Assembly (NCBI GenBank): GCA_036661515.1
Contig: JAVWYO010000077.1
Coordinates: 1 to 9,267, forward strand
Reading direction: 5' to 3'
DNA length: 9,267 bases
Source of the DNA: HGM05232 sp036661515
GTDB taxonomy: Bacteria; Bacteroidota; Bacteroidia; Bacteroidales; Muribaculaceae
The notes below the pieces were generated by a model. It was given only the letters and a program-made list of their open reading frames with translations, had not been told where the DNA came from and made no database searches. Shown here piece after piece: positions 1 to 7,624 of the stretch (positions are counted from its first letter, which is position 1; each line of letters begins with the position of its first letter). The position numbers and the translations under genes were made by a program.

Positions 1-10
1 AGAGAAATAG

Positions 11-59
11 ATAATTCCCATGTTGTGATGTTTGACATCGCGACATGGGAATTATTTTT
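11..59 (+). terminator. Intrinsic terminator hairpin, best in the rightward direction
   Basis: Bases 11-31 pair with 35-55 around the 3-base loop TTG, giving a 21-bp stem that is directly followed by a T run (55-59). Read as + strand RNA, every position pairs, two of them as G:U (24 with 42, 26 with 40). Read as - strand RNA those two positions become A:C mismatches, and the downstream tract (CTATTTCTCT) is a poorer U run. It therefore probably terminates a rightward gene lying left of the window. It may also stop the leftward ATPase transcript, whose stop codon is 30 bases away, so a shared convergent terminator is likely. Confidence 0.8.
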
Positions 60-84
60 GCGCTATGATGTTGCTGATATGCGC

Positions 85-2811
85 TTATGCTTTACGGCAT
101 TTGAATAGGTGTATAAATTCACCTATTAGCATTACAACTGATGTTCCAACGAATATGCGAGCAAGATCGATGATTTTTAGAGGAACAACGTTGAACATTT
201 CGCCTCCGCAATATACAATGATAACTTGTCCTATTACTATTGCTAAAAGTGTTGTAAAGAATACTTTACTCTCTCGCATGTTCCAAAATGATGAATGTCC
301 GCTTTGAAAAGCTTTGGCATTGAATAAGTTCCAGAATTGGAGAAATACAAATGTTGAGAAAAATATTGACAAGTCATATGGAGTGAGGCCATGAGTAACT
401 GGATAGCCAAAATCAAAGTAATATTGGAAATATTTTATAATGTCGAAATTTGCTAATGATTCTACTTCAACATGCTTGAAATATTGTAATATTCCGAATA
501 AGAATAATATAAATATTGCACCAACACCGAGAATGAACCATGCCATTGTGCGATTTATAATAAAATCGGTTGATTTTCGTGGCTTGTTTTTCATGACTTC
601 GGCACTTGGTGGAAGTGATGCCAGCGCCAGCGCAGCAAATGTGTCCATTATAAGGTTTACCCAAAGCATTTGTGTTACTGTTAGTGGCGATTCTTGTCCT
701 GTAAAAGCTCCTATTACTACAATTACGCATGCTACTAAATTCACAGTGAGTTGAAAGAGTATAAAACGCTGTATGTTTTGATATAATGACCGTCCCCACA
801 TCACAGCTTTAGTAATGCTTGAGAATGAGTTATCCATTATTGTAATATCGCTTGCTTCTTTGGCTACCGAAGTTCCATCGCCCATAGATAGTCCTACTTG
901 TGCTGCGTTAAGAGCTGGAGCATCATTTGTGCCATCGCCAGTCACTGCTACGACATCGCCATGACCTTGAAGTAATCCTACTAAGCGTGATTTATCGGTG
1001 GGTCGTGCTCGCGACATAATCTTTATACTATGTACACGATTACGTGCTTCGTCATCGGTAAGTGCTGCGAAGTCGGGTCCTGAAATGTGATTTATATCTG
1101 TGCAATCATCAGTCCACAATCCCACTTGCCTACCTATTTCTTTTGCTGTCCCTGGAGTATCGCCAGTGACTATTTTTACATCTATTCCAGCGCCAATACT
1201 TTCGCGTATTGCAGTAGGTACATCGGCTCTCACGGGGTCGGATATTGCGACGATACCTATAAATGTAAGTTTATCAGCTTTTAGAAGACCATCTTTTATA
1301 GGATTTTCGCCATCTTCAAGAATTTGATAGGCAAATCCAAGAGTACGCATTGCTTTTCCTTGATATTCAAGGAGTTTAGCAGTAATTTCTTCTTTAGAAG
1401 CCTCGCCAGCTATTTTCTTGCTCATTGCCATAACTATCTCTGGAGCACCTTTCACGTAGACAATGCGATGCTTCAGCTCGTTGCTTTCAACGATAGTTGC
1501 CATATATTTTCGCTCGGTTGAGAATGGAAGTTGCTCTACAATCTCGGATTTCTCGCGCAATTTCATATAGTCAATTCCGTTAGCATTAAGCCAGAGTAAT
1601 AATGCTCCTTCAGTAGGGTTCCCAAGTGCTACAACTTTATTATCATTATCTTTTCCATAATCTAAAAAAGCCGTTGAGTTGCAAGCAATTCCTTCTGTAA
1701 CGATTTTGCTCATTTCACTATCACTAAGCCCGTTGCAATTTGGAAGAGCGAAGAACTGTTCTTCGTATATTCGCATTTGGTTTTGGGTGAGTGTTCCCGT
1801 CTTGTCGGTGCATATAATGGTTGTTGCTCCCATTGTTTCACAGGCATGCATCTTGCGGACGAGATTATTTGTAGCAAGCATGCGTCGCATACTTAGCGCA
1901 AGGCTAAGCGTCACACTCATAGGTAGCCCTTCGGGAACCGATACTACAATTAGAGTGATAGCGAGCATCAATGTCGTAAGCGAGTAGTCGATAAATGCTA
2001 CTGTGTCAAAAGTGGCACCAGTGTAATCGTATATTGCAAGTCGCCCTATTATAATTAAAAATCCTACGGCGTAACTGGCATAAGAAATTAGTTTTCCGAG
2101 TTTCTCAAATTGAAGAGTAAGCGGAGTTTTTACTCCATTATCAATTTGTGCAGCTTCATATACTTTGCCATATTCTGTTGCATCACCAACTTTGAGCACT
2201 CGTAGCACACCATGCCCTTCGGTGATAGTAGTACCACGCATTGCATGATTGGTAGGATATGTTACATCGCTCTTAAAGTCGGCAGGGCGGTGCGATTTTT
2301 TTATTACAGGTTCTCCAGTTAGAGTGCTTTCGTTAATGCTAAGCGATACTGTTTCTATCAGTTCCCCATCGGCGGGAACCTCTTCACCAGTTTCAAGCAT
2401 CACAATATCACCAACAACAATATCTTTACGAGGTACCTGAGTGATATTACCATTACGCGTAACCTTTACCAATATGTCGTCGTTGACCTGATTAAGCATT
2501 TCAAACTTTTTATTAGCATTAAGTTCGAGCACAAAACCTATAACAGTGGCAAGGAATACCGCAATAAATATTCCAAGAGGTTCAAGAAATACGGTAAATG
2601 ATTCATTAAGAGCAAAAGCCTCATAAAAAGATATTCCTATTGATAGTAAAAGAGCTACCAATAGAATTTTTATCAAAGGATCTTTGAATTTCTCTGCAAA
2701 TTGTGACCAAATTGATGGCTTTGGGGGAGGTGTCAGAATGTTTATTCCGTGCTTAACACGGCTCTCAATTACTTGAGCATCTGATAATCCTACTAAGTTT
2801 TTTGATTCCAT
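85..2811 (-). CDS. Calcium-translocating P-type ATPase, PMCA type
   Basis: A full-length (908 aa) P2-type cation ATPase that would use ATP to export Ca2+ across the inner membrane. Hydrophobic segments fit ten helices: M1 ~48-66, M2 ~77-97, M3 ~242-262, M4 ~278-298, M5 ~681-703, M6 ~712-734, and four more between ~757 and 904. Visible motifs are the actuator TGEP at 165-168 (Glu167), the phosphorylation site DKTGT at 336-340 (Asp336), KGAPE at 454-458 in the nucleotide domain, TGD at 549-551, and the hinge TGDGTNDAP from 624. The ion site is PEGL in M4 (Glu294) plus N719-x3-D723 in M6, the single-site arrangement of PMCA-type Ca2+ pumps. Ca2+ specificity is inferred from these residues; Mn2+ is an alternative. 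It is the last gene of a leftward cluster, 28 bases after pyrC, and is followed by a hairpin at 11-55. No Shine-Dalgarno is seen, as is normal for this phylum. Confidence 0.93.
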   Translation of the reverse strand: MESKNLVGLSDAQVIESRVKHGINILTPPPKPSIWSQFAEKFKDPLIKILLVALLLSIGISFYEAFALNESFTVFLEPLGIFIAVFLATVIGFVLELNANKKFEMLNQVNDDILVKVTRNGNITQVPRKDIVVGDIVMLETGEEVPADGELIETVSLSINESTLTGEPVIKKSHRPADFKSDVTYPTNHAMRGTTITEGHGVLRVLKVGDATEYGKVYEAAQIDNGVKTPLTLQFEKLGKLISYASYAVGFLIIIGRLAIYDYTGATFDTVAFIDYSLTTLMLAITLIVVSVPEGLPMSVTLSLALSMRRMLATNNLVRKMHACETMGATTIICTDKTGTLTQNQMRIYEEQFFALPNCNGLSDSEMSKIVTEGIACNSTAFLDYGKDNDNKVVALGNPTEGALLLWLNANGIDYMKLREKSEIVEQLPFSTERKYMATIVESNELKHRIVYVKGAPEIVMAMSKKIAGEASKEEITAKLLEYQGKAMRTLGFAYQILEDGENPIKDGLLKADKLTFIGIVAISDPVRADVPTAIRESIGAGIDVKIVTGDTPGTAKEIGRQVGLWTDDCTDINHISGPDFAALTDDEARNRVHSIKIMSRARPTDKSRLVGLLQGHGDVVAVTGDGTNDAPALNAAQVGLSMGDGTSVAKEASDITIMDNSFSSITKAVMWGRSLYQNIQRFILFQLTVNLVACVIVVIGAFTGQESPLTVTQMLWVNLIMDTFAALALASLPPSAEVMKNKPRKSTDFIINRTMAWFILGVGAIFILFLFGILQYFKHVEVESLANFDIIKYFQYYFDFGYPVTHGLTPYDLSIFFSTFVFLQFWNLFNAKAFQSGHSSFWNMRESKVFFTTLLAIVIGQVIIVYCGGEMFNVVPLKIIDLARIFVGTSVVMLIGEFIHLFKCRKA

Positions 2812-2839
2812 AATTTATTTAAATAATACTACTATTTTA

Positions 2840-4186
2840 CTATCGGTTAAATTTTAATCGGCGTCCTTTAATGGAACTTATTACAACTCCATCATTGTAC
2901 ACTAAATTCCCATTTACATAGCTCTGTTGAACTTTGTTGTTGAATAGTTGCCCCTCAAATGGTGACCAACCGCATTTTGAGAGTATTTCGTTTACATTAA
3001 CTGTGTGAGGTTCATTTTGCCTTACTACCACTAAATCGGCAAAATATCCCTCTCTTATGAATCCACGCCTATCAATGTGATATAGCGTTGCTGGCGCATG
3101 GCACATCTTTGTTATGATTTGTTCTATCGTAAAAATGCCTTTATCTGCCATTTCGAGCATTGCCAGTAAAGAGAATTGTATTAACGGTCCACCAGATGCT
3201 GCTTTGAGGCAATTTCCGACTTTTTCGCTAAGCAGATGCGGAGCATGGTCGGTAGCCACTACATCAAGTTTTCCATCGTTAAGAGCTCTGCGTAAAGCAT
3301 CTCTATCTCCAAACGTCTTTATCGCTGGATTCCATTTTATGCGATTGCCATATAGGCTATAATCATTATCGTTAAACCATAAATGGTGTACGCACACTTC
3401 GCCTGTAATTTTCTTCTCAGCAAGAGGAGCATTGCTAAATAGCGAAAGTTCCTTAGCCGTAGAAAGATGTAGTACATGTAATTGTGTACCACAACGATTT
3501 GCCAACTCAATTGCTCGTGCGGTAGAAGTGTAACAAGCCTCTTCACTTCGTATCATGGAGTGAAATTCTATTGGTAAATTTTCACCATGACGTTGGGTAT
3601 ATTTTGCTTTATTTGCACGTATTATATCTTCGTCTTCGGAATGTATTGCTATAAGAGAAGGTACCTCAGAGAATATTTGTTCAAGTGTCTTATGATTATC
3701 AACGAGCATATTGCCAGTTGACGCTCCAAGAAATATTTTCACACCACAAGTGTGGGTGTAATCTATTGAATTTAATATTTCTATGTTGTCATTAGTAGCT
3801 CCTATATAGAAACTATAATTTGCAACTGAAACATTTGCTGCATGAGCATTTTTTGCATTAAGTGCTTCAATGGAGGTTGTTTGTGGCATAGTATTAGGCA
3901 TGTCCATAAATGATGTCACACCTCCAGCCACCGCCGCTGCCGATTCTGTACTTATGTCGGCTTTATGCGTCAATCCTGGATCTCTAAAATGCACTTGGTC
4001 GTCAATACAACCAGGTATTAGCAATGCGCCAGCTACATCAGTAGCTTTTGCACAAGTGTCAATAATAGATTGGGCTGGATAACCTCTACCAACCAAAGAA
4101 ATAATGTCGCCATCAATTACAACGAAGCCAAGATAACGCTTATTTTCGTTAACTATTTGAGCGTTGTAAATAATGTGTTTTGTCAT
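2840..4186 (-). CDS. pyrC: Dihydroorotase
   Basis: An amidohydrolase-superfamily enzyme (448 aa) that cyclises N-carbamoyl-L-aspartate to dihydroorotate, the third step of pyrimidine synthesis, in the cytoplasm. It belongs to the long class-I type rather than the ~345-aa E. coli PyrC type. Visible features are the N-terminal metal motif D-D-Q-V-H-F-R-D-P-G (62-71), the lysine expected to be carbamylated (Lys150 in GVKIFLGAS), His182 (AIHSED), His240 (HVLHLST) and the catalytic Asp313 in ATDHAPH. The first His of the usual H-x-H pair is Gln64. I recall the same DDQVHFR form in other Bacteroidota dihydroorotases, so this is probably a lineage trait and not a dead enzyme. The class also contains hydantoinase and allantoinase relatives, but GLTHKADI and the MDMPNT segment favour dihydroorotase. 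It starts 20 bases after the GT2 stop codon and ends 28 bases before the ATPase, so it is probably cotranscribed with both. Confidence 0.92.
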   Translation of the reverse strand: MTKHIIYNAQIVNENKRYLGFVVIDGDIISLVGRGYPAQSIIDTCAKATDVAGALLIPGCIDDQVHFRDPGLTHKADISTESAAAVAGGVTSFMDMPNTMPQTTSIEALNAKNAHAANVSVANYSFYIGATNDNIEILNSIDYTHTCGVKIFLGASTGNMLVDNHKTLEQIFSEVPSLIAIHSEDEDIIRANKAKYTQRHGENLPIEFHSMIRSEEACYTSTARAIELANRCGTQLHVLHLSTAKELSLFSNAPLAEKKITGEVCVHHLWFNDNDYSLYGNRIKWNPAIKTFGDRDALRRALNDGKLDVVATDHAPHLLSEKVGNCLKAASGGPLIQFSLLAMLEMADKGIFTIEQIITKMCHAPATLYHIDRRGFIREGYFADLVVVRQNEPHTVNVNEILSKCGWSPFEGQLFNNKVQQSYVNGNLVYNDGVVISSIKGRRLKFNR

Positions 4187-4206
4187 ATTTAATTGAGTTA
4201 CTTTTG

Positions 4207-4959
4207 TTATGACTTTCGAGTGTATTTTCTAAACCAACTTCCTATAGTTAATTTTATCACTCCAAATACTGCTTCACCAAATATATTTGAATTCATTTTA
4301 CTTGTTCCAAGTACACGATTTACAAATATAATAGGCACTTCTACAATCTTAAAACCATATTTATAGCTAAGGAACTTCATTTCTATTTGAAAAGCATATC
4401 CCTTAAATTGTATTTCATCAAGATTAAGTGTTTCGAGGACTTCTCGCCTATAACATGCAAATCCAGCAGTGGTATCGCGTATATCCATTCCTGTAACGAT
4501 TCGCACATAAGCCGATGCAAAATATGACATTAACACACGTCCCATAGGCCAGTTTACGACGTTTACGCCAGTAATATATCGAGATCCAATAGCCATATCA
4601 GCACCTTGCGTTGCGCATGCTTGATATAATGGGATTAAATCATTAGGATTATGAGAAAAGTCGGCATCCATCTCAAAGATGTATTGATATTGATTATCAA
4701 GCGACCATTTGAATCCAGCAATATATGCAGTGCCAAGTCCAAGTTTTCCGGCACGTTGCACAATATGAAGCCTACCTGGCAACTCCTTTTGCAATTCTTG
4801 CACAATTTGGGCTGTACCATCTGGAGAATTATCATCAATAACAAGGATGTCAAATTGATGCTCCAAACCAATAACGGTGTGAATAATATTAGCAATATTT
4901 TCTTTTTCATTATAGGTGGGAATTATCACCACACTATCTGATTTTGCTATCTCCGACAT
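4207..4959 (-). CDS. Polyprenol-phosphate mannose synthase-like GT2 glycosyltransferase
   Basis: A 250-aa GT-A fold enzyme of the dolichol-phosphate mannose synthase (DPM1/Ppm1) family. It is expected to transfer mannose from GDP-mannose to a polyprenyl phosphate at the cytoplasmic face of the inner membrane, giving a lipid-linked sugar donor. Visible motifs are IIPTYNEKENI near the N-terminus, DDNSPDGT (42-49), the metal-binding DAD (98-100 in MDADFSH), GSRY (125-128), DTTAGF (162-167), GYAFQIEM (187-194) and the NRVLGTSKM segment (~214-222). There is no C-terminal membrane domain, so this is the soluble or peripheral form. A longer reading would begin with TTG at 4992, but that codon lies within a candidate -7 promoter element. 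The ATG at 4957-4959 is therefore the better start and places the conserved domain at residue ~9. It is the first gene of the cluster with pyrC and the Ca2+ ATPase. The sugar could be other than mannose. Confidence 0.88.
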   Translation of the reverse strand: MSEIAKSDSVVIIPTYNEKENIANIIHTVIGLEHQFDILVIDDNSPDGTAQIVQELQKELPGRLHIVQRAGKLGLGTAYIAGFKWSLDNQYQYIFEMDADFSHNPNDLIPLYQACATQGADMAIGSRYITGVNVVNWPMGRVLMSYFASAYVRIVTGMDIRDTTAGFACYRREVLETLNLDEIQFKGYAFQIEMKFLSYKYGFKIVEVPIIFVNRVLGTSKMNSNIFGEAVFGVIKLTIGSWFRKYTRKS

Positions 4960-4989
4960 ATTTTGAAGTTTATTAGTCCAAATTTTTAA

Positions 4990-4997
4990 CAAAAGTA
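4990..4997 (-). promoter_or_regulatory. Candidate -7 element for the GT2-pyrC-ATPase cluster
   Basis: On the - strand these bases read TACTTTTG, matching the Bacteroidota -7 consensus TAnnTTTG. Transcription would begin near 4985, leaving a leader of ~26 bases before the ATG at 4959. No convincing -33 TTTG is present at the expected distance; the upstream DNA instead holds a run of A on this strand (5001-5008). The element supports a promoter between the DUF2156 gene and the GT2 gene and argues against the longer TTG start. Confidence 0.45.
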
Positions 4998-5056
4998 ATA
5001 TTTTTTTTGTTCATTAAGATTTTAAGCATCAAATATTTCGCTCACTTAAACATTCT

Positions 5057-6019
5057 TTAGAATATTACATTGTATTTTGCCAGTAATTTCGTTTGATGAT
5101 AAGACATTTTAGCTTTTCTAAGTCCTTCATCTCCTGCATCATCTTCACGGTTTACGTATTTTATATTGTGTCGTTTTAAAATATCGACAACAAATGCTTT
5201 ATTAATCATTTCTGAAGCACCATTATAATTGTGAATTGCCTTTTCGATATGAACATGAAGGATGTCGCTAATAACTTCTCCGATAGTAAATGCCACAACT
5301 TCACCATCGACTATTATGCACAACGTTTCAAAGGGATATTTTTCTAAATTATCAAGCACATTCCATGTCTGGCTACGTTCATATTTAGCCATTTCACTGT
5401 CAACACTTATGGCACATATTTTATCAAAACAATCTTTTACTTTAGGTAATAACTTAGGCGTTATTTTCAAGAACTCAGCACGCGGATAATCTATCATAAA
5501 CCGATTAACGTGATTTCGTTTTTTGCTAAGTTTATTCCCTCGCAACGTAGCAAGGTCGTCGGCCAAGTATATATAATCAGCCCAATGCACAAGTTCTGTT
5601 ATCATCTTAGGCTTTTCGTCCTTAAATTCTTCGATTCGCTCTTCTGAGATTGCCGAAAATTCGAGCCTTAAGCCATTCCTATCACAATATTTTTTTAGCA
5701 AATAGACAGATTCGCGAATAGGCATCATTCCTATTGGAAGAGAGAACGCCGTCTTTGTCACATCATCTTGCGCAACACCTTTAAGGAAAAGTGTACAATC
5801 TAATATGCAATATTGATATTTAAAATAATCTATCCACATATATATTCCACCAGCAGTGTAGTCGCACGACATGCTACCCGAAGACAGTAAAAAAGGGTAA
5901 ATTATAGGTAACGTTTCAAGCGTTAAGTCATTAAAAACAATCTCTTTTGGGCTCGTAATCTCGTCTGCCATACTTAGCAAAAGCCCTGTTAATATTTTTG
6001 TTTCGCAATCGTCATCCAT
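5057..6019 (-). CDS. DUF2156 / LPG-synthase-C-type (GNAT-like) protein
   Basis: A 320-aa cytoplasmic protein resembling the DUF2156 family, whose fold is shared with the C-terminal aminoacyltransferase domain of phosphatidylglycerol lysyltransferase (MprF) and with GNAT acyltransferases. Recognisable parts are YLADDLATLRGNKLSKKRN (151-169) and the C-terminal block from NREDDAG (290-296) through EGLRKAKMSYH to LLAKY. No membrane helices are present, so it lacks the flippase half of MprF. The substrate is unknown; the family assignment does not prove lipid aminoacylation. The first ATG (6017-6019) is used, but an in-frame ATG at 5969-5971 (residue 17) would bring the start closer to where the conserved region begins. 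It stands 97 bases upstream of the GT2 gene and diverges from the ABC gene, with its own candidate promoter at 6065-6072. Confidence 0.82.
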   Translation of the reverse strand: MDDDCETKILTGLLLSMADEITSPKEIVFNDLTLETLPIIYPFLLSSGSMSCDYTAGGIYMWIDYFKYQYCILDCTLFLKGVAQDDVTKTAFSLPIGMMPIRESVYLLKKYCDRNGLRLEFSAISEERIEEFKDEKPKMITELVHWADYIYLADDLATLRGNKLSKKRNHVNRFMIDYPRAEFLKITPKLLPKVKDCFDKICAISVDSEMAKYERSQTWNVLDNLEKYPFETLCIIVDGEVVAFTIGEVISDILHVHIEKAIHNYNGASEMINKAFVVDILKRHNIKYVNREDDAGDEGLRKAKMSYHQTKLLAKYNVIF

Positions 6020-6064
6020 TTATCTATGATATAATACTATGATTTTGTTTTCTTAAAGCTGTTA

Positions 6065-6072
6065 CAAAATTA
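6065..6072 (-). promoter_or_regulatory. Candidate -7 element for the DUF2156 gene
   Basis: The - strand reads TAATTTTG, a match to TAnnTTTG. A TTG lies at 6091-6089, but the 16-base spacer is shorter than the ~19 expected for Bacteroides promoters, so the -33 element is uncertain. Transcription starting near 6060 would give a ~41-base leader to the ATG at 6019, consistent with the longer start of that gene. Confidence 0.45.
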
Positions 6073-6095
6073 GTCAATTATTATCCATCAAGTCA

Positions 6096-6107
6096 TTATT
6101 TAAATAA
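6096..6107. repeat. AT-only perfect palindrome in the divergent promoter region
   Basis: TTATTTAAATAA is a perfect 12-bp palindrome roughly midway between the divergent -7 elements at 6065-6072 and 6129-6136. The identical 12-mer recurs at 2815-2826, just upstream of the Ca2+ ATPase start. Its position would suit an operator, but AT-rich intergenic DNA makes such palindromes by chance, so no regulator is claimed. Confidence 0.3.
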
Positions 6108-6128
6108 CAAATATCGTACGGGAATAGT

Positions 6129-6136
6129 TACTTTTG
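6129..6136 (+). promoter_or_regulatory. Candidate -7 element for the ABC ATPase gene
   Basis: TACTTTTG matches the Bacteroidota TAnnTTTG element. Transcription would start near 6141, leaving only ~16 bases before the ATG at 6157, and no Shine-Dalgarno is visible. No clear -33 TTTG is present ~19 bases upstream, so strength or activator dependence cannot be judged. Confidence 0.5.
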
Positions 6137-6156
6137 TACAAATAAGTAATTCAAAT

Positions 6157-7593
6157 ATGGAAACATTGTTAGAAGGCGTTAGCGACACATTACAATATGC
6201 TGGTGTGAAATTAAATAACGCCTACGGATTCAAGATTAATAAAGCTACTACATATGTTGTTATCGGAGAGAATGGTTGCGGGAAATCGACACTTGGAAAT
6301 ATAATAGAGAAAGGCTGGAACATAGCCACGAACGTAATTGCTGGTAATAAGCAAGCGATGAAGATTAAAAGTATTGAGTTTACAGATATTCATGCTCTCA
6401 CGGGGTGTAAGGATACATATTATCAGCAGCGTTTTGAAGCGACTTCTAATGAAGCAATACCTACGGTTGACGAACTTATTACAGGCAAAATTTCGGACGA
6501 ACTTTGGAATGAATTGTGTGACAAATTGTCACTTAATGATATTCGTAATAAGCGTATCAACTTTCTTTCGAGTGGCGAGTTACGTAAATTTCTTATTATA
6601 AATCTATTTACTGAAAAACCCGATATTCTCATTATTGATAATCCATATATAGGTCTTGATGTAGCCTCACGCGCTCTTTTCAACTCGCTTATCAAATCTA
6701 TTTCGAGCGACGGCACGGCAATCATAATGATGCTATGCAATCCTATTGATATACCAGAGTATACCGACTATATTCTACCGATGCAATCCTTAAATATATT
6801 ACCGATGATTAAGGTAAGTGGTGAAACTGAAATAGAGATGGCGAAAGAAAAGATAAATGCTCTGTTTAATGCTACATTTGATTTATCAATTTTGCCAAAA
6901 ACTGAGCCAATGGCAATTGACTATTCTACTGCATTTGAACTCAAAGATTGTATTGTAAGCTACGGAAAGACGACAATTTTAAAAAATGTATCATGGAAGG
7001 TTGAGGCAGGAGAGCACTGGGCTTTACTTGGTGAGAATGGCGCTGGCAAAAGCACCTTATTAAGTCTAATATATGCTGATAATCCACAAGGTTATCGAAA
7101 CGATATTACACTCTTTGACCACCGTCGTGGCACAGGTGAAAGTATTTGGGATATAAAAAAGAAAATAGGATATATCTCCCCCGAAATGCACCTATATTTT
7201 AATAATGGTGAAGACACACTCACTGTTGTTGCATCGGGGTTGCACGACAATGTAGGCTGTTTCCGTAAACTCTCTGAAGAGCAAAAAGCGATAGCAATGT
7301 TATGGCTAAAAGCCGTAGGAATGGAACATCTTTCACATCGACGCTTTCCCACGCTATCATCAGGAGAGCAACGTCTGGCTCTACTAATACGTACATTTCT
7401 CAAAAATGCTTCATTGCTAATACTTGATGAGCCATTACATGGGCTTGACATGGCACGCAAGCGTCTTGTGGCAGCACTTATCGCTAAAATTGCTTCACGC
7501 CCCAGCCAATCCTTAATCTACGTTACTCACTACGAAAAAGAAATTCCAGCCTGTGTCACCCACCGTCATATCCTCACAAAATTACATTCTTAG
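6157..7593 (+). CDS. Double-ATPase ABC protein, ModF/PhrA-like
   Basis: Two complete ABC nucleotide-binding domains in one 478-aa chain with no membrane helices. Domain 1 has Walker A GENGCGKST (37-45), signature LSSGE (138-142) and Walker B ILIIDNP (157-163). Domain 2 has Walker A GENGAGKST (292-300), signature LSSGEQ (400-405), Walker B LILDEP (421-426) with catalytic Glu425, and H-loop His458. In domain 1 the catalytic Glu is replaced by Asn162 and the switch His is replaced (MLCNP, ~192-196), so only one composite site is likely to hydrolyse ATP. The ~260-residue pitch and lack of a charged linker argue against ABC-F translation factors; organisation and length resemble E. coli ModF (PhrA), linked by name to molybdate transport but poorly understood. 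No permease, binding protein or molybdenum gene is nearby, so the substrate or partner is unknown. It is the only rightward gene and is convergent with tadA, 31 bases away. Confidence 0.85.
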   Translation: METLLEGVSDTLQYAGVKLNNAYGFKINKATTYVVIGENGCGKSTLGNIIEKGWNIATNVIAGNKQAMKIKSIEFTDIHALTGCKDTYYQQRFEATSNEAIPTVDELITGKISDELWNELCDKLSLNDIRNKRINFLSSGELRKFLIINLFTEKPDILIIDNPYIGLDVASRALFNSLIKSISSDGTAIIMMLCNPIDIPEYTDYILPMQSLNILPMIKVSGETEIEMAKEKINALFNATFDLSILPKTEPMAIDYSTAFELKDCIVSYGKTTILKNVSWKVEAGEHWALLGENGAGKSTLLSLIYADNPQGYRNDITLFDHRRGTGESIWDIKKKIGYISPEMHLYFNNGEDTLTVVASGLHDNVGCFRKLSEEQKAIAMLWLKAVGMEHLSHRRFPTLSSGEQRLALLIRTFLKNASLLILDEPLHGLDMARKRLVAALIAKIASRPSQSLIYVTHYEKEIPACVTHRHILTKLHS

Positions 7594-7624
7594 AAGTTCA
7601 GGTTATGAATTGGGCTTGGGTGTG

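Noticed and set aside
32..307. 91-aa rightward open frame at the left end
   Set aside because: It starts inside the terminator hairpin and lies antisense to the C-terminal part of the well-supported Ca2+ ATPase.
5011..5050. Possible terminator after the DUF2156 gene
   Set aside because: The only pairing is TTTAAG with CTTAAA plus two wobble pairs around a long loop, with no U run directly after it.
6423..6740. 105-aa leftward open frame inside the ABC gene
   Set aside because: It is antisense to the conserved signature and Walker B region of domain 1, so coding constraint on the other strand explains the open frame.
7594..7624. Possible terminator between the convergent ABC and tadA genes
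   Set aside because: No stem of useful length is visible; the nearby A/T runs belong to the lysine-rich tail codons of tadA.
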